Source of the DNA: Candidatus Zixiibacteriota bacterium
GTDB lineage: Bacteria > Zixibacteria > MSB-5A5 > SM1-73
Direction: 5' to 3'
Assembly: GCA_029933635.1 (NCBI GenBank)
Contig: JAOZNS010000031.1
Coordinates: forward strand, 1 to 12,507
Length of the DNA stretch: 12,507 nucleotides
The notes under the pieces are model-generated. The model searched no databases, was not told the origin of the DNA, and worked only from the letters and a program-made list of their open reading frames with translations. The number at the start of each line of letters is the position of its first letter. Position 1 is the stretch's first letter. This document shows, piece after piece, positions 1-5,927 of the stretch. A program made the position numbers and the translations under genes.

Positions 1-32
1 TCCTAGCCACAAGAGAGGTCAAATCAAATTGT

Positions 33-47
33 TGATAATCATAATCA
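33..47. promoter_or_regulatory. Possible Fur-box-like inverted repeat
   Basis: Fifteen bases reading TGATAAT-C-ATAATCA match the 7-1-7 Fur operator pattern TGATAATnATTATCA at all but one position of its arms. It lies about 85 bases upstream of the -35 element of the ferredoxin promoter, too far for simple repression, so it might serve a divergent gene beyond the left edge. The surrounding sequence is AT-rich, so a chance match is quite possible. Confidence 0.25.
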
Positions 48-132
48 AGCAACTACAAATAGTGAATAAACTTATGTTACAGTGCACTATTTTTGTCTCC
101 AAGATGCAAGCAAAACTTTCCTCAAATAATAA

Positions 133-162
133 TTGACAACAGTGTTATTGATTTTATATATT
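133..162 (+). promoter_or_regulatory. Sigma70-type promoter of the ferredoxin gene
   Basis: A perfect -35 TTGACA lies at 133-138. Possible -10 elements are TATATA at 155-160 (16-nt spacer) or TATATT at 157-162 (18-nt spacer). The predicted transcription start, near 168, is about 45 bases ahead of the ATG at 215. Because the promoter covers position 161, the in-frame TTG there is unlikely to be a start codon. Confidence 0.55.
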
Positions 163-214
163 GAGCCAGGCTGAAAAGTCAGAAGACAAAACATCCTGGG
201 AGGAGGTGAATTCT

Positions 215-403
215 ATGGCAATGAAGATCACTGAGGAGTGCACCGCATGTGGCCTTTGTCTTCCGGAGTGTCCTCAGTCGGCAATCAGCGAAGGTGACAT
301 ATACGTGATCGATCCCGATAAATGCACGGAATGTGAAGGGATCGAGGGAGGATCGAAATGCGTAGCCGTCTGTCCGGTAGAATGCATTGAGAAAGCTACC
401 TAA
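215..403 (+). CDS. 2[4Fe-4S] ferredoxin (YfhL/Allochromatium type)
   Basis: A 62-residue electron carrier, predicted cytoplasmic, holding two [4Fe-4S] clusters. Cys9, Cys12, Cys15 and Cys19 form the first CxxCxxCxxxCP motif. Cys37, Cys40, Cys49 and Cys53 form the second, with eight residues between Cys40 and Cys49 where the clostridial type has two. That longer loop is the mark of the Allochromatium/YfhL group of low-potential ferredoxins. An extra Cys57 follows. I chose the ATG at 215 because AGGAGGT ends 7 nt before it; the reading frame is open back to a TTG at 161, which falls in the promoter. The gene appears monocistronic: its own promoter lies upstream and a long hairpin follows the stop. 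No partner oxidoreductase is next to it, so its electron donor and acceptor are unknown. Confidence 0.93.
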   Translation: MAMKITEECTACGLCLPECPQSAISEGDIYVIDPDKCTECEGIEGGSKCVAVCPVECIEKAT

Positions 404-425
404 CACAAAAAATCATATGATCGAA

Positions 426-478
426 AAAGTGCGCCGATGTGAGCATAGAGAAACCTACCCTTGCCTTCGGCGCACTTT
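426..478 (+). terminator. Long-stem hairpin after the ferredoxin gene, probable terminator
   Basis: The arms 426-437 and 467-478 pair perfectly over 12 bp (core GTGCGCCGA/TCGGCGCAC) around a 29-nt loop. The right arm runs into the U-rich stretch TTTATTTAT. The GC-rich core 23 bases after the stop fits a Rho-independent terminator, but the loop is large and the T-tract interrupted, so an mRNA-stabilising 3' hairpin is an alternative. Confidence 0.5.
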
Positions 479-585
479 ATTTATGGAGCGTTTACAAAAT
501 CCTATCTCCGGTGTGAAAAAAGAAAACGCCCATAGATATGGGGACGTATAAAGATGGGACTGAAGAAAGAGAAGACCTTAAAAAT

Positions 586-1014
586 ATGGGTAAGTATCGA
601 TTTCTGGATGACATAGCGATAGCAGATGCGGCTTTCTGTGCTGAAGCGGAAAGCTTGGAGGAACTGTTTGAGACCTGTGCACAGGCAACTTTCGAGGTAA
701 TGGCAGACCCCAAAACCATCGAGCATGAGTATAAGGAGGATGTGGAACTGGCAGGTGAAACTTTAGAAGAGCTGTTGTTTGACTGGCTGGCAGAGCTCAT
801 TTATCTCAAAGACTTAAAATCGGTGCTTTTTGGTAGATTTGACATTCGGATACAGAAAAAGGATGGCTACCGTCTTTCTGCTTCTCTCTGGGGGGAGCCA
901 ATAGATCAAAAAAAACATAAGGTCAAGGTGGATGTGAAGGCGGTCACCTATCATCTTCTACAGGTGAAGAAAACCGACGATAAATGGACCGCCAAAGTTA
1001 TATTGGATACGTGA
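586..1014 (+). CDS. Archease family protein (RtcB activator)
   Basis: Archease is a small metal-binding protein that speeds guanylylation of the RNA ligase RtcB and allows multiple turnover. The 142-residue product has the family's usual length and landmarks: an N-terminal YRFLDD segment, SLEELFETCAQA helix, LEELLFDWLAELIYL helix, GEPIDQKKH, VKAVTYHLL and a C-terminal VILDT whose Asp141 is the conserved terminal metal ligand. At the usual FLEHTAD site it reads FLDDIAIAD, with two extra residues before the aligned Asp; I believe this occurs in a subset of bacterial archeases. The frame is open back to an ATG at 538, but that adds 16 residues not seen in the family, and the 538 codon lies in a small palindrome (529-542). 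Neither start has a strong ribosome-binding site. rtcB follows 160 nt downstream on the same strand, which supports the call. Confidence 0.88.
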   Translation: MGKYRFLDDIAIADAAFCAEAESLEELFETCAQATFEVMADPKTIEHEYKEDVELAGETLEELLFDWLAELIYLKDLKSVLFGRFDIRIQKKDGYRLSASLWGEPIDQKKHKVKVDVKAVTYHLLQVKKTDDKWTAKVILDT

Positions 1015-1174
1015 CCGCAAATTCAAAGGCTTAAATTAAGGATAATGATCCGAAAGTCGATGCTTGAACTGAAGAAAGCTTAAAAGGAAAAAGGCGATGA
1101 GCAAGTTTAAGGCATCGATTTTTTAAGTTGCTTGGTTAATCATATGGCTTACTTTCAAAAAATGAGGTGATGTC

Positions 1175-2620
1175 ATGCAGATGAAAAAAATCCAGGAAGG
1201 CATATGGGAGATTCCGAAAACTGAAAAAGAGGGAATGAGGGTGCCGGCAAGAATTTTAGCTTCTGACAAATTGATGGAGATAATGGATAAGGGGGTATTT
1301 GATCAGATAACCAACGTAGCTACTCTTCCTGGAATTCAAAAGTATGCCTTATGTATGCCGGATGGACATTGGGGTTATGGATTCCCCATCGGCGGGGTGG
1401 CTGCCTTCTCCACCAAAGATGGGGTAATCTCTCCTGGGGGGATTGGATTTGATATCAACTGTGGGGTCAGATTGATTCGCACCGACTTAGCCTTAGATGA
1501 GGTCGCGCCCAAGATGAATGAGTTGATGGATGCGCTTTTCAAGTCGGTCCCGGCCGGGGTGGGCTCCCGAGGGTTTGTGAGATTGACCTCCGACACCTTT
1601 AAGGAGGTCATGATCAACGGGGTAGACTGGTGTATCGAGCACGGATACGGCTGGCAGGAAGATCGAGACAGGATCGAGGAGGGCGGACATATGAAGGGAG
1701 CCAACCCCTCCAAGGTTAGCCACAAGGCTATCTCCAGAGGAATCGATCAGTTAGGAACCTTGGGATCGGGGAATCATTACTTGGAGGTTCAGGTTGGACT
1801 CACCGATCAGATCTACGATCCAGAAGTTGCCAGAGTTTTTGGAATAAGCAAGCCCAACCAGATTTTCGTGATGGTGCATTGTGGCTCCAGGGGATTCGGT
1901 CACCAGATTGCCACAGATTACCTTCAAATATTCTTAAGCGCCATGAAAAAATACGGGCTGAAGATATTGGACCGGGAGCTCGCCTGCGCCCCCTTCAATT
2001 CGCCCGAGGGACAAGATTATTTTGGCGCCATGGTTTGCGCAGCCAACTCCGCCTTTGCAAATCGGCAGGTGATCACTCACCGAATCCGGGAGGCATTCAG
2101 CCAAGTATTCGGCAAAGATGCAAAAGAACTGGGGATGCACATCATCTATGATGTAGCTCACAATATCGCTAAAATTGAAAAACATAACATCGACGGGGAA
2201 GAAAAAGAGGTTATCGTTCACCGCAAAGGTGCCACCCGTTCTTTCCCCCCAGGCAATCAAGCTATAACTCAGATCTACAGAGATGTGGGGCAACCGGTGA
2301 TAGTGGGGGGATCCATGGAAACCGGCTCATATCTTCTGGCAGGAACCCAGAAGGCTTTCGAGATGACGTTCGGGTCCACCTGTCATGGAGCAGGAAGGGT
2401 CATGTCCCGTATGGCGGCAAAAAGGAAGGTGAGAGGAACCGAATTAAGGAAGAGGATGACCGAAAGGGGTATGGTGGTTCGAGCGGTCTCCATGTCGGGA
2501 CTGGCTGAAGAAGCTGGACTTGCTTATAAGAACATAGACGAGGTGGTCAAGGCGGTAGATAGCCTGGGCATATCTAAAAAGGTCCTCCAATTAAGACCCC
2601 TAGGAAACATCAAGGGATAA
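1175..2620 (+). CDS. rtcB: RNA-splicing/repair ligase RtcB
   Basis: RtcB joins a 2',3'-cyclic phosphate (or 3'-phosphate) RNA end to a 5'-OH end using GTP and Mn2+, through a guanylylated histidine. At 481 residues it equals the archaeal Pyrococcus enzyme in length. Visible motifs are MPDGHWGYGFPIGG (about 61-74); GIGFDINCGVR, with metal ligands Asp93 and Cys96; GSGNHYLEV with Asn200/His201; VHCGSRGFGHQ with His235; YDVAHNIAK; HRKGATRSFPPG; GGSMETGSYLL; and HGAGRVMSR, whose His404 matches the guanylylated histidine. The C-terminus keeps the near-terminal Lys480. No intein interrupts it. The start is the ATG preceded by GAGG seven bases upstream; an in-frame ATG at 1181 is less well spaced. 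It is probably co-transcribed with the upstream archease. A 6-bp hairpin (2614-2633) spans the stop but lacks a T-run. No RtcR-type regulator or RNA kinase is visible. Confidence 0.96.
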   Translation: MQMKKIQEGIWEIPKTEKEGMRVPARILASDKLMEIMDKGVFDQITNVATLPGIQKYALCMPDGHWGYGFPIGGVAAFSTKDGVISPGGIGFDINCGVRLIRTDLALDEVAPKMNELMDALFKSVPAGVGSRGFVRLTSDTFKEVMINGVDWCIEHGYGWQEDRDRIEEGGHMKGANPSKVSHKAISRGIDQLGTLGSGNHYLEVQVGLTDQIYDPEVARVFGISKPNQIFVMVHCGSRGFGHQIATDYLQIFLSAMKKYGLKILDRELACAPFNSPEGQDYFGAMVCAANSAFANRQVITHRIREAFSQVFGKDAKELGMHIIYDVAHNIAKIEKHNIDGEEKEVIVHRKGATRSFPPGNQAITQIYRDVGQPVIVGGSMETGSYLLAGTQKAFEMTFGSTCHGAGRVMSRMAAKRKVRGTELRKRMTERGMVVRAVSMSGLAEEAGLAYKNIDEVVKAVDSLGISKKVLQLRPLGNIKG

Positions 2621-3023
2621 AAGAATGTATCCCTGCTGGGAGTTTAACTCATCTCGTCAGATTTTGAAAAATACCTCAATATCGGGAAATGCCAACGATG
2701 AAGAAACCGGCTCTTTAACTCTTCTAACAAAGTCAACTACCCCCGACTATAAGTCGGGGGCTTGGAATCCCAAATGGGCTGAAGTTACCCTACAACCAGT
2801 TTTTCAAGCCTCTGACCTTGCAGTTGTTTCCCCCTCTTTTCTAAAGAGGGGACCGGGGAGATTAAAATCCCCCTAAGGGTTCCCCTTTACTAAAGAGGGA
2901 ATTTAAGATCTACCCTATTTTACAGAAGTAGAAATCTGACATGCTACTTGATCATACTCAAGTCTTGGCCTAAAGGTGAGGGTTTTTCTTCCATTCCCCG
3001 AAGAGGACGATAACTACTCGATC
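2621..3023. other. Intergenic stretch between convergent genes, mostly repeat
   Basis: These 403 bases separate the 3' ends of rtcB (plus) and the ABC-F gene (minus). From 2729 to about 3013 it is repeat copy A. The remaining roughly 100 bases after rtcB hold no recognisable gene or strong signal. An open frame at 2625-2876 simply reads through the repeat. Confidence 0.7.
2729..3013. repeat. Direct repeat copy A, hairpin-rich (MITE-like)
   Basis: About 285 bp that recurs at 5383-5655 in the same orientation. A hand alignment gives roughly 24 mismatches over 270 bases (about 90% identity) plus one indel of about a dozen bases near 2960-2972. It holds a run of hairpins: 2740-2760 (9-bp stem CCCCCGACT, loop ATA), 2831-2851 (9-bp stem CCCCTCTTT, loop TCT), 2855-2872 (5-bp stem) and a weaker one at 2881-2900. 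The first hairpin with its flanks resembles the subterminal palindromes of IS200/IS605-family ends, so a non-autonomous derivative is possible, but there is no transposase here. Its right boundary lies about 10 bases from the ABC-F stop codon. Confidence 0.85.
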
Positions 3024-4892
3024 TTAAATATCATCCATATTTTCCCACTCACCATACAGATTCTCCAGATTTTCTAAAAGCTCTTTCCTTTGCTGGTTTA
3101 ACTCTAAAAGCTTTTGCCAATCGGTATAGACTTCTGGCGTAGAGACTAAGTGATCTATCTCTTCAATCCTCTTTTCAAGCTCAAAGATCTCCTTCTCTAT
3201 CTGATATAAGTTTCTTTTTTTGATCTTAGATTTAGTTTTCTTGGCAAGTGTTTGCTTCCTTCTTTGCTCTTTTTCATCTTTTTGATCCTTTTTCTCTTCC
3301 TCCCTTTTCTTTTCCTCATAATAAGAATAATTGCCTGAATATTCTTTTAAGCGTCCATTCTCAAAGGCATAGATGCGACCAACCACCCTGTTGAGAAAAT
3401 AGCGATCGTGGGAGACAACTAAGATGGTGCCGCCAAATCCTGAGAGCGCATCTTCCAAAACTTCTCTGGATCCTATATCCAGATGATTGGTCGGCTCATC
3501 CAAGATGAGAAAATTTGGCTTGGACAGGATCAGCTTTGCCAGAACTACCCGACTTTGTTCCCCACCGGAGAAACTTTTTATCTTTCGAAAGACCTCATCG
3601 CCACAGAATAAAAATCTTGCCAAAAAGTTGCGCAGATCGGACAAAAGCATACGAGGGCTGGCTTTCCATACCTCGTCTAAAACCGAGCTTTCTTTATCCA
3701 GACCACTGTGTTCTTGATCATAGTAGCCTATATCCAGGTTGGAGCCAAACTTCACCACCCCGGAGCTTGGTTGTTCCTTGCCCATAAGTACTCTTAGAAG
3801 CGTGGTCTTGCCGCAACCATTAGGACCGATTAAGCCCACCCGATCATATCTTTCGATGGAGAGGTGCACATCTTCAAACAAGGTCTTCTCTCCAAATCTT
3901 TTGCTCAACCCTTCTGTCCAGATGAGCGTTCTAAAACTGCGCTGGGTGGGAGCAAACGAGACTTTTATCCTCTTGGTTTTAGTTTTTGGTTTTTCCAGCC
4001 TTTTTAACCTCTCCAGCGCCTTTCTTCGAGATTGTGCCTGCTTCGTCTTCTGTCCGGCTATATTTCTTCTAATAAAATCCTCTGTTCTAAGAATATATTC
4101 CTGCTGAGCTTCATATTCTCTTAAAGCTTTTTCCAATCTTTCAGCTTTCTTTTGTTGATAGGCGGAGAAGTTGCCCACATATCTTTGAATGTGTCCATCC
4201 TCCAGCTCTATCACCTCATGAATGACCCGATCTAAGAAATACCGATCATGAGATACCAAAACCACCGCTCCGGGAAACTCAGAGAGATACCTCTCCAGCC
4301 ATTCGGTTCCTTCGATATCCAGATGATTGGTTGGCTCGTCCAGCAGAAGGAGATTTGGCTCGGATAAAAGAACAGATGCCAGTGCGGCTCGATTCTTCTC
4401 ACCCCCGCTCAAAATATGAATGCTTTTGTTTAAGTCCTCTTTTTTGAAACCCAATCCATGAAGCACCGCCTCAATTTTATTTTCATAACTATAACCTCCC
4501 TTGTTCTCATACTCCAGTTGCAGTTGTCCGTATTTCTCCAGAAGCTTTCTGGGGTCGCTTGATTTTGACATCACCTGCTCCAGGTTTTGTAAGCTGTCAT
4601 GAAGCTTCAAAAGCTGGGAGAAGGGTTTGAGCATCTCATCAAATAAGGAGAGATCATCCTCCAGTCGATATTCCTGGCGCAAAAAGCCAATCTTCAGTTT
4701 TTTGTTTCTGATCACCTCTCCCCTGTCCGGCACAAGCTCGCCGACGATGATTCGAAAAAGCGTAGTCTTCCCTGTTCCATTGGCTCCTAAAAGACCGATC
4801 TTTTTGCCTTCCTCAATCTGCCAGGATATATCTTCTAAGACCAGGTTGGTTCCGTAAGCCTTTGAGATGTTCCTCAAGCTGACCAAGGTCAT
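3024..4892 (-). CDS. ABC-F family ATPase with two ABC domains (Uup/YdiF-like)
   Basis: ABC-F proteins have no membrane domain. They act on the ribosome near the E site, relieving stalled or mis-set translation complexes, and some members protect against ribosome-binding antibiotics. The 622-residue product has two complete nucleotide-binding domains. The first has Walker A GANGTGKT (36-43), signature LSGGEKNR (161-168) and Walker B LLLLDEPTNHLD (181-192). The second has GPNGCGKTT (356-364), FSGGEQSR (441-448) and LDEPTNHLD (464-472). Between them, about 228-318, lies the basic helical linker that contacts tRNA. A charged C-terminal coiled coil (about 525-620) points to the Uup/YdiF/YfmR side of the family rather than EttA. 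I chose the ATG at 4892 because GAGGAG sits eight bases ahead; the frame is open to a TTG at 4931. Antibiotic resistance should not be assumed. Repeat copy A begins about 10 bases past its stop. Confidence 0.93.
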   Translation of the reverse strand: MTLVSLRNISKAYGTNLVLEDISWQIEEGKKIGLLGANGTGKTTLFRIIVGELVPDRGEVIRNKKLKIGFLRQEYRLEDDLSLFDEMLKPFSQLLKLHDSLQNLEQVMSKSSDPRKLLEKYGQLQLEYENKGGYSYENKIEAVLHGLGFKKEDLNKSIHILSGGEKNRAALASVLLSEPNLLLLDEPTNHLDIEGTEWLERYLSEFPGAVVLVSHDRYFLDRVIHEVIELEDGHIQRYVGNFSAYQQKKAERLEKALREYEAQQEYILRTEDFIRRNIAGQKTKQAQSRRKALERLKRLEKPKTKTKRIKVSFAPTQRSFRTLIWTEGLSKRFGEKTLFEDVHLSIERYDRVGLIGPNGCGKTTLLRVLMGKEQPSSGVVKFGSNLDIGYYDQEHSGLDKESSVLDEVWKASPRMLLSDLRNFLARFLFCGDEVFRKIKSFSGGEQSRVVLAKLILSKPNFLILDEPTNHLDIGSREVLEDALSGFGGTILVVSHDRYFLNRVVGRIYAFENGRLKEYSGNYSYYEEKKREEEKKDQKDEKEQRRKQTLAKKTKSKIKKRNLYQIEKEIFELEKRIEEIDHLVSTPEVYTDWQKLLELNQQRKELLENLENLYGEWENMDDI

Positions 4893-5256
4893 CTGTTTTT
4901 CTCCTCGTCTAACAATATAGCCTGCAAACAAAATGATACGCCATCTTATTCAAGCTAATGGTGCGGAAATCTGGAGAATATGAGCGTGGAGGACTCAAGT
5001 TAACCACATCCGGTTGAAAGAAATTCAGGTTGTTCAACCTTGTTAATCTCATTTGAATAAAACGTTTTTCCCAAAAGAGTTGCTGATTCATCTGTTTTTT
5101 CTTCCATGAGTCCCTGCGAAACTGAGGTTCGGCTCAAAGTCCTCGTTGGTCTCCTCCTTCACCTCTCCCCCTTGGTCCTCACTCCATTTATGGAGAGGGG
5201 GAAACTGGTCATTTGACCCGATTGAGGGGTGAGGTTCTTAACCCTCCTTCTGTTAC

Positions 5257-5375
5257 AAGAATTTCCTTCAACCAAAATGGAGAAGATCCTTAAATTTTTT
5301 TTCTTATCCCGGACGAACGGGCGCTTTCGTCCGCGAGTCTGCTTCAAAAATTCTTTCAACTAAAATGAAGAGGAC
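5257..5375. repeat. Imperfect 30-base direct repeat flanking a hairpin
   Basis: The segment 5257-5289 and the segment 5346-5375 share the core TTTCAACTAAAATGAAGA (as read in the second copy) at roughly four bases in five. Between them, at 5310-5333, is a hairpin with an 8-bp stem (CGGACGAA/TTCGTCCG) and an 8-base GC-rich loop, much richer in GC than its surroundings and resembling REP-type palindromes. No T-run follows on either strand, so it is not an obvious terminator. Confidence 0.45.
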
Positions 5376-5382
5376 CAAATAA

Positions 5383-5655
5383 AAAGTCAACTGCCTCCGC
5401 CTATAAGTCAAGGGCTTGGAATCCCAAATGAGCTGAAGTTACCTCACAACCAGTTTTTGAAACCTCTGACCTGGTAGTTGTTTCCCCCTCTTTTCTAAAG
5501 AGGGGACCGGGGAGATTAAAATCCCCCCTTTAGGGTTTCCCTTTACTAAAGGGGGAATTTAAGATCCACCCTATTTTACAGAAGTAGAAATCTAACATGC
5601 TACTTGATCATACTAAAGGCGAGGGTTTTTCTCCCCTTCCCAGAAGGGGACAATA
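5383..5655. repeat. Direct repeat copy B, next to tRNA-Asn
   Basis: Second copy of the element at 2729-3013, same orientation. The IS200/IS605-like hairpin at its left end has decayed: five bases of the stem region differ from copy A, breaking the pairing. The central hairpins are kept, and the right-end hairpin is better formed than in copy A (5632-5639 with 5643-5650, 8 bp, loop CCA). The right boundary lies about 5 bases from the mature 3' end of tRNA-Asn, mirroring how copy A abuts the ABC-F stop codon. Confidence 0.85.
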
Positions 5656-5659
5656 AAAG

Positions 5660-5732
5660 CTCCCGCGGCTGGACTCGAACCAGCGACAGGGTGGTTAACA
5701 GCCACCTACTCTACCAACTGAGTTACGCGGGA
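5660..5732 (-). tRNA. tRNA-Asn (anticodon GTT)
   Basis: Read on the minus strand it folds as a complete 73-nt cloverleaf: acceptor TCCCGCG/CGCGGGA, D-stem ACTC/GAGT, anticodon stem GGTGG/CCACC with loop CTGTTAA (anticodon GTT, Asn), a 5-nt variable loop and T-stem GCTGG/CCAGC with loop TTCGAGT. The discriminator base is G, as expected for tRNA-Asn. CCA is not encoded (CTT follows), so it must be added after transcription. A consensus promoter lies just upstream, and repeat copy B directly follows its 3' end. Confidence 0.97.
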
Positions 5733-5758
5733 ACGCCTCTTATTCTTATCGGAACGAA

Positions 5759-5786
5759 AATATATAAATGCCCAAACGATTGTCAA
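5759..5786 (-). promoter_or_regulatory. Sigma70-type promoter of tRNA-Asn
   Basis: On the minus strand a perfect TTGACA (5781-5786) is followed after 16 nt by TATATT (5759-5764). Transcription would start near 5752, giving a leader of about 20 nt before the mature tRNA. Position and quality fit a dedicated tRNA promoter. Confidence 0.7.
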
Positions 5787-5927
5787 CAAAATTTTATACT
5801 TGTGAAAATCTAATTTTGTTGGCTGAGGGTCTTGCTTACCGATTTGATTAATTCACCAGCGGAGATGGGCTGGAAGCTTGTGAGAGAAAGGCGATGACCT
5901 GGTTTGGACAAACCGATGCACGATTAT

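Larger units (their letters stand above)
4893..5659. other. 767-bp gene-poor stretch with several repeats
   Basis: No credible protein gene lies here. From left to right it holds about 200 bases of upstream sequence for the ABC-F gene without a clear promoter; a CT-rich segment with a short palindrome (CTCCATTTATGGAG, near 5180-5195); an imperfect 30-base direct repeat (5257-5289 and 5346-5375) flanking a GC-rich hairpin at 5310-5333; and repeat copy B (5383-5655), which ends next to tRNA-Asn. Short open frames here lack ribosome-binding sites or read through repeats. Confidence 0.7.

Noticed and set aside
57..92. AT-rich hairpin AAATAGTG/CACTATTT followed by Ts, possible terminator of a gene left of the window
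   Set aside because: The stem is AT-rich with a 20-base loop, and no upstream gene is visible to support it.
1094..1124. Terminator-like hairpin between archease and rtcB
   Set aside because: The stem CGATG/CATCG has only 5 bp with a 14-base loop; despite the following T-run it is too weak to claim, and the two genes are plausibly co-transcribed.
2625..2876. Open reading frame of 83 codons just after rtcB
   Set aside because: It reads through repeat copy A and its hairpins, has no ribosome-binding site and no protein-like pattern; the matching frame is not kept in copy B.
4909..5091. Open frame of 60 codons upstream of the ABC-F gene
   Set aside because: No Shine-Dalgarno site, no recognisable motif, and it overlaps the region expected to hold the ABC-F promoter.
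5159..5359. Open frame of 66 codons in the repeat-rich gap
   Set aside because: It lies across the CT-rich segment, a hairpin and an imperfect repeat, with basic low-complexity sequence and no start signals.
2729..5655. CRISPR array or composite transposon bounded by the two large repeats
   Set aside because: There are only two copies 2.6 kb apart with no short regular spacers, and the DNA between them holds only a housekeeping-type ABC-F gene and no transposase.
5604..5813. Open frame of 69 codons encoding a peptide with GWTRTSDRVV
   Set aside because: It is the antisense reading of tRNA-Asn, a classic source of false proteins.
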